NCBI GenBank assembly: GCA_964588175.1
Contig: CAZPNW010000075.1
Coordinates: 1-10,897 of the forward strand
From: JBAZTA01 sp964588175
GTDB lineage: Bacteria; Omnitrophota; Gorgyraeia; Gygaellales; Profunditerraquicolaceae
Direction of reading: 5' to 3'
Length of the DNA stretch: 10,897 nucleotides
Shown here piece by piece: positions 1-6,917 of the stretch. Within the stretch, counting starts at the first letter, position 1. Each line of letters begins with the position of its first letter. The translations under genes were made by a program, and so were the position numbers. Under the pieces are notes generated by a model, which was not told where the DNA came from, did not search any database, and worked only from the letters and a program-made list of their open reading frames with translations.

Positions 1-951
1 AGAATGGACATACCGGGTAGGCACGCTTAAAACACCCGTCAAGACGCCCTCACGGTTCATATAGATCATTGCGCCGTCGGTCATTCCGCCTTCCAGGATA
101 TCGATCTGATATTTGATCTTATTTTTCTTTGCAGTCTCAACAAAGAGGTCCCTGATCTTCTCAGCGACAATTATACCGCGGCCGCCGGCTTCCATGATCG
201 TGATCGCGGCACCGGCTCCTAGTTTTAATGAAGATTCTTTTTCCCGGATATTCGGCGTATCTCCGGCGCAGGTCGTATCGATGGCGATAGCAAAATCGGG
301 GTCGAGTTTAAAGGATGCAGTTCGTGCCCCTTTCAAGCCTACTTCTTCCTGAACGGTGGCGACCGCGAACACCTCCGCCTTGACTTTGAGCCTTTCCATG
401 ATCTTGAGCAAACAATAACAGCCTATCCGGTTGTCAATAGCCTTGCCGTAAAACAATTGCCCGTTCAAGACGCCGGCATTCGGTTCAAAGATCACCGCGT
501 CGGCAACCGCGACCTTTTTTTCAGCCTCTTCTTTAGTGGAACATCCGATATCAATGAACATGTCATCGTATTTTAACGGTTTGTTCTTTTCTTCTTCTTT
601 GGTCAAATGCGGCGGCTTGATACCGATGATCCCGAAACAGTCGCCTTTCTTTGATTTTACGATAACGCGCTGCCCGACGAGCACCTTATCATCGATGCCT
701 CCGATTTTTATGAAACTTAAGTACCCGTCTTTAGCGATGTGCTTGACGACCAGTCCGATCTCATCCATATGCGCGGCAAGCATGATCTTTTTTGGCCCCT
801 TGCCTTTACGGGCGATCACATTACCGAACAAGTCGATCTGCACATCATCGCAGCTTTTCTTGAGTTCGGCCTGCATGATCGCCGTAACTGCTTTTTCATA
901 GCCGGAGACACCCGCAGCATTGATCAATCTCTTCAATAATTGTTCATCCAT
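1..951 (-). CDS. M42 family metallo-aminopeptidase (FrvX/TET-like), 3' end cut by window edge
   Basis: This is a predicted cytoplasmic di-metal aminopeptidase of the M42 family (TET-type, often annotated endoglucanase or glutamyl aminopeptidase), trimming N-terminal residues from peptides. The frame runs open for 317 codons from the ATG at 951 to base 1 with no stop. M42 proteins are usually about 340-360 residues, so roughly 25-40 C-terminal residues are missing. The expected active-site residues are all visible: His61 and Asp63 in AAHMDEIG, Asp173 in KAIDNRIG, Glu202-Glu203 in VQEEVG, Asp225 in AIDTT and His316 in PTRYVHS. The start is supported by AAGGAG (958-963) six bases upstream. It lies 22 bases after dapB and is probably cotranscribed. 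Substrate preference cannot be read from sequence. It is not DapE, which belongs to family M20. The family call is firm; a link to lysine metabolism is only positional. Confidence 0.95.
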   Translation of the reverse strand, partial: MDEQLLKRLINAAGVSGYEKAVTAIMQAELKKSCDDVQIDLFGNVIARKGKGPKKIMLAAHMDEIGLVVKHIAKDGYLSFIKIGGIDDKVLVGQRVIVKSKKGDCFGIIGIKPPHLTKEEEKNKPLKYDDMFIDIGCSTKEEAEKKVAVADAVIFEPNAGVLNGQLFYGKAIDNRIGCYCLLKIMERLKVKAEVFAVATVQEEVGLKGARTASFKLDPDFAIAIDTTCAGDTPNIREKESSLKLGAGAAITIMEAGGRGIIVAEKIRDLFVETAKKNKIKYQIDILEGGMTDGAMIYMNREGVLTGVLSVPTRYVHS

Positions 952-973
952 GACCCACTCCTTATCCGAGAAC

Positions 974-1687
974 TTATTTTAACAAGACATCCTGCATTGA
1001 ATAAAGCCCCGCGGGTTTTCCCGCGATCCATTTCGCTGCTCTCAGCGCCCCTAAAACAAACAGGTCCCGTGTGTGCGCCTGATGCTTTATTTCGATCCGT
1101 TCGGAATTGCCGCAAAAAATAACGGTATGGTCTCCGATAATATCCCCCAAGCGGATAGCATGCGCGGGGACATCTTTTCCGGTAGCATCTTTTAATACCT
1201 GCATCATTTTCTTAGCCGTGCCTGAAGGAGCATCTTTCTTCCATTTATGGTGGGCCTCTACTATTTCAATAGTATAATCCGGCCCCAGCCGTTTGGCGAT
1301 CTCCGGGAGCATTGAAAACAGTACATTAACTCCGACGGACATGTTCGGCGAAAAAACCACAGGGATCACGCGTGCGATTTCTTCTATCTTCTGGACCTGC
1401 TCCGCGGTAAAACCGGTAGTCCCTAACACAAGCGCTTTGCGGTATTTTGCCGCATAATCAAGAAGATTAATACTTGCTTCAGGAATGGTGAAATCGATCA
1501 AAACATCGATCAGGAACACGCCATCAGCGCTTGAAGAGATCTTAAGTTTCCCTGCCTCTTTGCCTATCTCAGGGATCCCCTTTCTTTCCAACGCAAGGCT
1601 TATTTCGAAATCTTTATCTTGCTGGGCTAGTTCAAATATGCGCCTGCCCATTTTTCCGCAGACACCGGCAATTCCTAATTTTATCAT
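974..1687 (-). CDS. dapB: 4-hydroxy-tetrahydrodipicolinate reductase
   Basis: DapB reduces the DapA product to tetrahydrodipicolinate with NAD(P)H in the cytoplasm, the second step of the DAP/lysine branch. The 237-residue protein has the N-terminal dinucleotide loop GVCGKMGR (8-15), IDFTIPE (64-70), GTTGF (89-93) and the catalytic/substrate segment EAHHKWKKDAPSGTA (144-158). In that segment His146/His147 and Lys150 match the E. coli His159/His160 and Lys163. It is shorter than the E. coli enzyme (273 residues), mainly in the N-terminal cofactor domain, and nothing catalytic is lost. GGAGG (1692-1696) lies only four bases before the ATG. The gene follows dapA after 40 bases, most of which is a 7-base-period repeat tract. 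Function is secure from the motifs and the neighbouring dapA. Confidence 0.97.
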   Translation of the reverse strand: MIKLGIAGVCGKMGRRIFELAQQDKDFEISLALERKGIPEIGKEAGKLKISSSADGVFLIDVLIDFTIPEASINLLDYAAKYRKALVLGTTGFTAEQVQKIEEIARVIPVVFSPNMSVGVNVLFSMLPEIAKRLGPDYTIEIVEAHHKWKKDAPSGTAKKMMQVLKDATGKDVPAHAIRLGDIIGDHTVIFCGNSERIEIKHQAHTRDLFVLGALRAAKWIAGKPAGLYSMQDVLLK

Positions 1688-1698
1688 TGGGCCTCCAA

Positions 1699-1726
1699 AC
1701 GAGTAACAAGTAACGAGTAATTGGTA
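1699..1726. repeat. Short 7-base-period tract between dapA and dapB
   Basis: Four consecutive heptamers occur on the plus strand: acgagta, acaagta, acgagta and attggta. The first three differ from each other at one or two positions. The tract starts two bases beyond the dapB Shine-Dalgarno and ends one base short of the dapA stop codon, so it makes up most of the intergenic space. The period matches the much longer array at 6711-6910, and the core ACTTGT on the minus strand recurs there on the plus strand. No function is evident. Confidence 0.7.
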
Positions 1727-1727
1727 G

Positions 1728-2603
1728 TTATAATAAGCCGTAGTCTTTTAAGGCTTTTTTTAATTTTTCCAGGTTTTCAGGCGACATCGCGCACATCGGT
1801 AAGCGCAGATCAGCATCGCATAAGCCTAATAGGCCCATCGCCGTCTTTACCGGGATCGGATTTGTTTCAATAAACATGGCCTTTATTAAAGGCAGGAGTT
1901 TATAGTGGATCTCCTGCGCTTTTTTAATATTGCCTTTTTCAAATTCGCTTACCAGATTCGCGACTTCTTTAGGCACAAGGTTAGCCACGACTGAGATCAC
2001 ACCCGTGCCGCCTATCGATAAAAGCGGCAAAGTCAACGCGTCGTCACCGGATATTACATCAAATGACGCTCCGCACAAGTGCTTAATACGCGCCATCTGT
2101 TCTAAGCTGCCGGAAGCTTCTTTAACCGCAACGATATTTTTGCAATCCAGGGCCAATTTGGCTATCGTTTCAGGCTCAATATTGACTCCCGTGCGGGAAG
2201 CGATATTATATAAAATGACCGGGATATCCGCGCATTCAGCAACAGCTTTAAAATGCAGGTACAAGCCTTTTTGAGTCGGCCGATTATAATAGGGCGCCAC
2301 ATGCAGCGTTGCGTCAGCGCCAGATTTGGCGGCCTGCCTGGTAAGCATGACCGCCTCTTCGGTCGAATTAGAACCGGTCCCCGCAATAACCGGGAGCCTT
2401 TTTTCGGCGGATTCGATCACGACCTCGATGACCCGTTCATGTTCGGCCCAGGATAACGTCGCTGATTCTCCGGTTGTGCCGCACGGCACGAGCGCGGAAG
2501 TTTTGTTCTTTATATGAAAAGCCACCAATTCCCTCAATTTCTTTTCATCTATTTTTCCGTTTTTAAACGGTGTAACTATAGCCACCATCGAACCTTTAAA
2601 CAT
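1728..2603 (-). CDS. dapA: 4-hydroxy-tetrahydrodipicolinate synthase
   Basis: DapA condenses pyruvate with aspartate semialdehyde, the first committed step to DAP and lysine. The 291-residue TIM-barrel protein is the normal length for the family. Visible landmarks are the N-terminal GSMVAIVTPF, the substrate loop CGTTGES (41-47), YYN (105-107), LYNIASRTG (131-139) with the proton-relay Tyr132 and substrate-binding Arg137, and the Schiff-base Lys161 in AVKEASG. The start is well marked by AAGGAG (2610-2615) six bases upstream of the ATG. It lies 31 bases after lemA and 40 bases before dapB on the same strand. Related aldolases (NanA, KDG aldolase) share the fold, but the GTTGES and SRTG motifs and the adjacent dapB make DapA the clear choice. 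Whether lysine inhibits it cannot be judged here. Confidence 0.97.
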   Translation of the reverse strand: MFKGSMVAIVTPFKNGKIDEKKLRELVAFHIKNKTSALVPCGTTGESATLSWAEHERVIEVVIESAEKRLPVIAGTGSNSTEEAVMLTRQAAKSGADATLHVAPYYNRPTQKGLYLHFKAVAECADIPVILYNIASRTGVNIEPETIAKLALDCKNIVAVKEASGSLEQMARIKHLCGASFDVISGDDALTLPLLSIGGTGVISVVANLVPKEVANLVSEFEKGNIKKAQEIHYKLLPLIKAMFIETNPIPVKTAMGLLGLCDADLRLPMCAMSPENLEKLKKALKDYGLL

Positions 2604-2634
2604 GTAGCGCTCCTTGATATATTATTTATCCGTA

Positions 2635-3201
2635 TTATTTATTCAAATTGAGATCGACTTTGGGGACCTCTTTTTCTTTCGCATCCGCGACCTCAAACAG
2701 ATCAACCGTTTTAAAATTAAACATTCCCGCTACTATATTGAGGGGAAAGCTCTGTACCGCGATATTAAGCCTTGTCGCAATATCATTATAGGACTGCCGG
2801 GTCGAGCTGATCTTATTTTCAGTTGTTGATAGCTCTTCCTGTAATTTTGAAACATTTTCATTCGATTTTAACTGCGGGTAATTCTCCACTAACGCGAATA
2901 ATTGGCGTAATGCCCCACTGAGGACATTTTCCTGGGCCGCCTTTTCCGCGATGCTTCCCTGTAAAGAAACCGCTTTATTCCTGGCTTCAATGACTTTCGT
3001 AAATGTATCCTGTTCGAATTTCATCACGCCCTTAACCGTTTCAACCAAATTCGGGATCAGGTCATGCCTTCGCTTGAGCTGGACATCGATCTGCTTCCAG
3101 GCGTTGAGCATCTGGTTTTTTAGTACGACGAGAAAATTGTATGCGCCTGCCAACCAGATCCCGGCGATCAATACGGCACCTAATACGATAAAGAGAATCA
3201 T
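2635..3201 (-). CDS. lemA: LemA family membrane-anchored protein
   Basis: This is a LemA-family protein of 188 residues, the usual size. Residues 1 to about 20 form one hydrophobic segment that probably anchors the protein in the cytoplasmic membrane. The rest should be a helical bundle. Family hallmarks are YNFLVVLKNQ (21-30), AWKQIDVQLKRRHDLIPNLVETVKG (34-58), an ENYPQLKSNENVSKLQEEL segment and a conserved C-terminal SFPLNIVAGMF region. The biochemical role of LemA proteins is not established. An AGGAGG (3207-3212) five bases before the ATG supports the start. The gene lies 12 bases after dapF and 31 before dapA, so it is transcribed with lysine genes. No TPM-domain or M48 peptidase partner, common neighbours of lemA elsewhere, is in view. 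Family assignment is firm; function is unknown. Confidence 0.95.
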   Translation of the reverse strand: MILFIVLGAVLIAGIWLAGAYNFLVVLKNQMLNAWKQIDVQLKRRHDLIPNLVETVKGVMKFEQDTFTKVIEARNKAVSLQGSIAEKAAQENVLSGALRQLFALVENYPQLKSNENVSKLQEELSTTENKISSTRQSYNDIATRLNIAVQSFPLNIVAGMFNFKTVDLFEVADAKEKEVPKVDLNLNK

Positions 3202-3206
3202 AAAAG

Positions 3207-3212
3207 CCTCCT
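3207..3212 (-). promoter_or_regulatory. Strong lemA ribosome binding site abutting dapF stop
   Basis: A consensus AGGAGG follows almost directly after the dapF TGA stop (3214-3216), with five bases to the lemA ATG. It is among the strongest Shine-Dalgarno sites in the window. It suggests that lemA is translated efficiently in its own right and not merely as a passenger of dapF. Confidence 0.75.
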
Positions 3213-3213
3213 C

Positions 3214-4029
3214 TCAAGCTTCAAATTGCCCATGGAATACTATCCGTGCTTTACCTTCAAGCCAGACATTTTTGAAAACATCCTTATTACGGTCGAAATA
3301 CACAGCAACAACTTCTTTACTTTGCGTATGGACAAAGATCTTTTCCACCGCATCGGTCTTCATCGCGAAAATAAGCGCGGCAGCTACAGAGCCGGTGCCG
3401 CAGGCAAGCGTTTCACTTTCTACCCCTCGTTCGTAGGTACGGATCCTCAGGGAATTTTCGTCAATAAGTTCAATAAAATCAACATTCGTGCCTGCGGGAG
3501 CGAATTGTTCATGAGACCTTATTTTCCTGCCGATCCCCACAACATCGATCTTATCCAATCCTTCGACAAAAATGACCGCGTGAGGAACACCGGTATTAAT
3601 GAAATTCACGTATAACTTTCGCCCTTCAAGGTTCAGCAGGATATTGAGCTTCACTGACCGGGGATCCGTCATTTTGACACTGATATTATCGTTGATTATT
3701 TCCGCTTCGAGCAAACCGGCCTTAGTCTCGATCTTAAGCTCGGCATTCTTGATTTTGCGGTTATTGCTTATCCAGCAGGCGACACATCGCGCCCCGTTAC
3801 CGCACATCTCCGCTTCTGAGCCGTCGGTATTAAAAATGCGCATTTTGACATCAGCGATGATCGACTTTTCCAGAACAAGCAAACCGTCGGCGCCGGCCCC
3901 GAATTTACGGTCGCAGACCTCCACAGCTAAAGACTGCAATTCATCTTTTTTCAGGGATTGGTTGTTTTCAATGACAACAAAGTCATTTCCCGAAGCTACC
4001 ATCTTAGTGAATTCCAGGTGTTTTATCAT
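3214..4029 (-). CDS. dapF: Diaminopimelate epimerase
   Basis: DapF interconverts LL- and meso-diaminopimelate by a cofactor-independent two-base mechanism, supplying meso-DAP to LysA and to peptidoglycan. The protein has 271 residues, the family norm. The two catalytic cysteines are Cys76 in MCGNGARC and Cys210 in LACGTGS. GAGADG (45-50), NTGVPH (145-150) and RTYERGVESET (197-207) are also as expected. The N-terminal motif reads KMVASGNDFVVI, where many homologues have KMxGxGNDF; the GNDF core is intact. The ATG overlaps the lysA stop as ATGA (4026-4029). The only Shine-Dalgarno-like GAGGAG (4041-4046) is 11 bases away, inside lysA, so translational coupling is likely. The assignment is secure. 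Confidence 0.97.
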   Translation of the reverse strand: MIKHLEFTKMVASGNDFVVIENNQSLKKDELQSLAVEVCDRKFGAGADGLLVLEKSIIADVKMRIFNTDGSEAEMCGNGARCVACWISNNRKIKNAELKIETKAGLLEAEIINDNISVKMTDPRSVKLNILLNLEGRKLYVNFINTGVPHAVIFVEGLDKIDVVGIGRKIRSHEQFAPAGTNVDFIELIDENSLRIRTYERGVESETLACGTGSVAAALIFAMKTDAVEKIFVHTQSKEVVAVYFDRNKDVFKNVWLEGKARIVFHGQFEA

Positions 4030-5273
4030 AGCGCAATGATCTCCTCGTTCGCGGTCAGGTCGCTAGGCCGCTCGCGTTTGCGTATCAGGTACGCGCGCCT
4101 GCCCTTTACCATGACCTCGGCTGCGCGGCAACGGGAATTATAATTACTCGACATGCTAAAGCCATACGCCCCCGCGCTCATCACCGCTAAAAAAGAGCCT
4201 TCGGTCAATCGCGGGAGCATCCTGTCTTTCGCGAAGAAGTCCCCCGATTCACAGATAGGGCCGACAATATCGGCTTTCTCGGTGATCGACGCGGCGCGAG
4301 CCGGGATGATCTGATGGTATGCCCCGTAAAGCGCAGGACGGATCAGGTCATTCATCCCGCCGTCAACTATAATGAACTTCTTTTTAGGCGTGGTTTTAAC
4401 ATATAAAACTTTGACTACCAGGATACCCGCGTTCCCAACGATAAACCTGCCGGGCTCCATGATTATTTTAAGGCCGGTCCGCTTCAATAAAGGCAAAACC
4501 TCTGTCGCGTACTTTTCCGCGGTCTGCGGCAATTCATTATCATAAACGATACCCAATCCGCCGCCGATATTCAAATACTCAAGGTTAATGCCGTGAAGCT
4601 TTAATTTTTCAATAAATGCGGCCAATTTGTTTATCGCCGCAACGAACGGTTCACTCTCAGTTATCTGCGAGCCGATATGAATATGCAAGCCCGAGATCGA
4701 AAGATTTGAGAAGCGGCTACGCAGCAGCAAAATATCATAAGCGGTCTTCAGGTCTATCCCGAATTTATTCGTAAGTTTTCCGGTAGTGATATATTTATGA
4801 GTCTTAGGTTCAACGTCAGGGTTAACGCGGATAGCAACGCGCGTACTCCGGCGGAGTTTTGAGGCGATCCGGTTTATATTCTCCAATTCCGCTAAGCTTT
4901 CGACGTTAAAGAATAAGATGCCTGCCTTGATCGCCGCTTCTATTTCAGGGTCAGTCTTACCTACAGAAGCGTATACTATTTTGTCTGCCGGACAGCCTAC
5001 TTTAAGAGCACGAAAAAGCTCTCCTCCGGACACTATATCAAGCCCGGCGCCTCGAGACACGAGCGCCTTGAGAATGGATAAATTCGAGTTAGCTTTGACC
5101 GAGTAACAGATCAGCGGGTCGATCTGCCGGAACGCCGAATAGAGCTTGGCGTAATGGTCGATCAATGTATGGTTGCTGTAGACATACAAAGGTGTTCCAA
5201 AACGCCTGGCAAGGGCCTCGACCTTTATGTTTTCGCAGTACAAGATCTTGTTAATAACTTTGAAATCATGCAT
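4026..5273 (-). CDS. lysA: Diaminopimelate decarboxylase
   Basis: LysA decarboxylates meso-DAP to L-lysine, the last step of the pathway, using PLP in a fold-III barrel. The protein has 415 residues, normal for the family. Key sites are the PLP Lys60 in CYSVKAN, HIHIGSQI (197-204), the phosphate-binding NIGGGLGI (235-242), EPGRF (273-277), and the CESGDFF motif (341-347) whose cysteine completes the active site from the partner subunit. The SAGAYGFSMSSNYN segment (367-380) is also typical. The start MHDF is the usual family start. The upstream Shine-Dalgarno is weak (a GAGAA about 9 bases away), so expression may depend on coupling to argH, whose stop is 17 bases upstream. It is the junction gene between the arginine block and the DAP block and overlaps dapF by four bases. 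Confidence 0.97.
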   Translation of the reverse strand: MHDFKVINKILYCENIKVEALARRFGTPLYVYSNHTLIDHYAKLYSAFRQIDPLICYSVKANSNLSILKALVSRGAGLDIVSGGELFRALKVGCPADKIVYASVGKTDPEIEAAIKAGILFFNVESLAELENINRIASKLRRSTRVAIRVNPDVEPKTHKYITTGKLTNKFGIDLKTAYDILLLRSRFSNLSISGLHIHIGSQITESEPFVAAINKLAAFIEKLKLHGINLEYLNIGGGLGIVYDNELPQTAEKYATEVLPLLKRTGLKIIMEPGRFIVGNAGILVVKVLYVKTTPKKKFIIVDGGMNDLIRPALYGAYHQIIPARAASITEKADIVGPICESGDFFAKDRMLPRLTEGSFLAVMSAGAYGFSMSSNYNSRCRAAEVMVKGRRAYLIRKRERPSDLTANEEIIAL

Positions 5274-5290
5274 AGATCAATTCTCTGGGT

Positions 5291-6658
5291 TTATTTTTTT
5301 CTGCTTATCGATTTCTTAGATCTTACCGAAACCAAAGGATCAAAAAGCTTTACTATCTCTTTTTTAACGAAAGCTTCTGAAAACTCATGTAAGATATTTT
5401 CAGGCATTTCTTTTATTTCAATCCCGTGCGCCAGCGAATACAGCACCAGTTTCCCGACGATCGTATGCGCTTGTTTAAAGGGGACCTTTTTATCAACCAG
5501 GTAATAGACCAGGTCGGTGGCGTATAAGGATTCATCTTTAAGATGCGCGGCGATCGAATTTTTTTTGAATTTCAGGGTCTTGACCAGCCCTGCCAAAACT
5601 TCTAATTCTGCGGACACTATCTCAAAGGAATTGAATAACGGCTCTTTATCCAGCTGCATATCCCGGTTATAGGTCAAAGGCAGCCCTTTCATCATCGTTA
5701 AGACACTTACCAGGTTCCCGTTCAGCCTGCCGGCATAGCCGCGTACCAGTTCCAGGACATCAGGGTTTTTTTTCTGCGGCATCAGCGAACTCCCCGTGCA
5801 AAAAGCGTCATCGAGCTCCACGAAATCGAATTCTTTTGTCGACCAGAGGATCAGGTCCTCGGCCAAGCGCGACAGATGCATCGCCAGCATCGCTAAAGCG
5901 CTGATTATTTCGATCACAAAATCCCGGTCGCTGACCGTATCTAAAGAATTGGAAGTCGCGCATAGATTAAGCCTGGCAAGAAACTCGCTTTTATCCTTTA
6001 ATATCTCTGAAGTTTTCCTGTTATACTTGGCAGCGTCAACAGGAGTACCAGCCAAAGCACCCGCTCCCATGGTTATTTTCATGTTCTTTTCAATAAAAAC
6101 AAGCCGCTCGGCGTCACGAATGAGCATATCAATGTAAGCTTGTAAATAATCCTTTAAATAAACCGGTTGCGCATGTTGTAAATGGGTAAACCCCGGGATT
6201 ATAATTTCTGAGTTATTTTTTGATAAGGCAGCGAGTTCTAGCCTCAAACCACTAATTTCGTAAGCTAACTTTAATAATACGGTTTGAGAATACATTTTAG
6301 TCGCAAATACTACCTGGTCATTCCTTGAGCGGGCAGTATGTAATTTTAAAGCTAAATCTCCGACTTTTTTATATAATTCGTTTTGAATACATGTGTGCAC
6401 ATCCTCACAAGTATCGTCAAATTTAAATTTATTCGCTTTAACCTTTTCGTAAATGGAATCCAAGGCTTTCATAAGGCTGGAATATTCTGGTTTTGTTAAA
6501 TATTTATCGCCGCATTCTCTTAATATTTCAACATGCAGCATTGACCCCAGTACATCATATAAAGCAAGCTTATAATCATACTGAATGGACCTGGTAAACT
6601 TTTCCACTAAAGGATCTGTCGGCTTACTGAATCTTCCGCCCCACAATTTCTTCGCCAT
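5291..6658 (-). CDS. argH: Argininosuccinate lyase
   Basis: ArgH splits argininosuccinate into arginine and fumarate, the final arginine step. The 455-residue protein belongs to the fumarase/aspartase superfamily. It shows KLWGGRFSKPTD (4-15), HTARSRNDQV (107-116), THLQHAQP (158-165) and the signature GSSLMPQKKNPD (289-300) carrying the catalytic serine loop. The WGGRF start is canonical. Its Shine-Dalgarno is a poor AGGAAAG-type stretch. The C-terminus ends DPLVSVRSKKSISRKK, where homologues usually continue after SV..R.S with a GGT-type turn and one more helix. The tail is therefore about 15-20 residues short, although the active site is unaffected. It is separated from argG by the largest gap in the window and followed by lysA after 17 bases. 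Confidence 0.97.
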   Translation of the reverse strand: MAKKLWGGRFSKPTDPLVEKFTRSIQYDYKLALYDVLGSMLHVEILRECGDKYLTKPEYSSLMKALDSIYEKVKANKFKFDDTCEDVHTCIQNELYKKVGDLALKLHTARSRNDQVVFATKMYSQTVLLKLAYEISGLRLELAALSKNNSEIIIPGFTHLQHAQPVYLKDYLQAYIDMLIRDAERLVFIEKNMKITMGAGALAGTPVDAAKYNRKTSEILKDKSEFLARLNLCATSNSLDTVSDRDFVIEIISALAMLAMHLSRLAEDLILWSTKEFDFVELDDAFCTGSSLMPQKKNPDVLELVRGYAGRLNGNLVSVLTMMKGLPLTYNRDMQLDKEPLFNSFEIVSAELEVLAGLVKTLKFKKNSIAAHLKDESLYATDLVYYLVDKKVPFKQAHTIVGKLVLYSLAHGIEIKEMPENILHEFSEAFVKKEIVKLFDPLVSVRSKKSISRKK

Positions 6659-6710
6659 TATAGACTCTCTTTCCTGCTTTTTACTCTTAACGTATATTAA
6701 TTTTTGTACT

Positions 6711-6910
6711 ATCCCGGATAACCCGTTTCCCCGATATCCTAGTCCTGTTTTCCGGGTGCCCAGTCATCAGTCACCAGTTGCCAGTTCCCCAGTCAGCAGT
6801 ATTCCCGATCTCCTGATCCCCTAGTCCCGGATTACCTGTTTACCGGATTTCCTGTTACCATGGACTGTGGACTATTAACCACTTGTGTCATGTGACTTGT
6901 GACCCGAGAC
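6711..6910. repeat. Degenerate heptanucleotide repeat array in the argG-argH gap
   Basis: About 200 of the 259 bases between argG and argH can be written as successive 7-base units. The clearest runs are ccagtca, tcagtca, ccagttg, ccagttc, cccagtc (6760-6794); ccatgga, ctgtgga, ctattaa (6858-6878); and ccacttg, tgtcatg, tgacttg, tgacccg (6879-6906). Outside these runs the period is weaker but a C- or CC-rich phase persists (atcccgg, ataaccc, gtttccc from 6711). The units drift in sequence along the array while keeping the period. No open frame, hairpin terminator or sigma-70-like promoter stands out here. The remaining 6659-6710 stretch is AT-rich and only holds the argH leader. Confidence 0.75.
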
Positions 6911-6917
6911 TTTTTAC

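Noticed and set aside
536..901. 121-codon open frame on the plus strand
   Set aside because: It is antisense to the M42 peptidase frame, which runs unbroken with all metal ligands in place.
1..951. M42 gene as the DapE desuccinylase of the lysine pathway
   Set aside because: DapE is an M20-family enzyme. The AAHMDEIG, VQEEVG and PTRYVHS motifs are those of M42 aminopeptidases.
2951..3436. 161-codon open frame on the plus strand
   Set aside because: It is antisense to lemA and dapF, both of which have clear family motifs. Its translation shows no domain, and it lacks a convincing ribosome site.
3599..4039. 146-codon open frame on the plus strand
   Set aside because: It lies entirely opposite dapF, whose catalytic cysteine motifs are intact, so it is a shadow frame.
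5274..5310. A frameshift restoring the normal ArgH tail
   Set aside because: Both other reading frames past the end of argH were read, and neither gives a GGT-type turn or a plausible family tail.
6652..6658. TATAAT at the argH start as a -10 promoter element
   Set aside because: It overlaps the start codon, so a transcript from it would lack the ribosome site and initiation codon. No matching -35 lies at the right distance.
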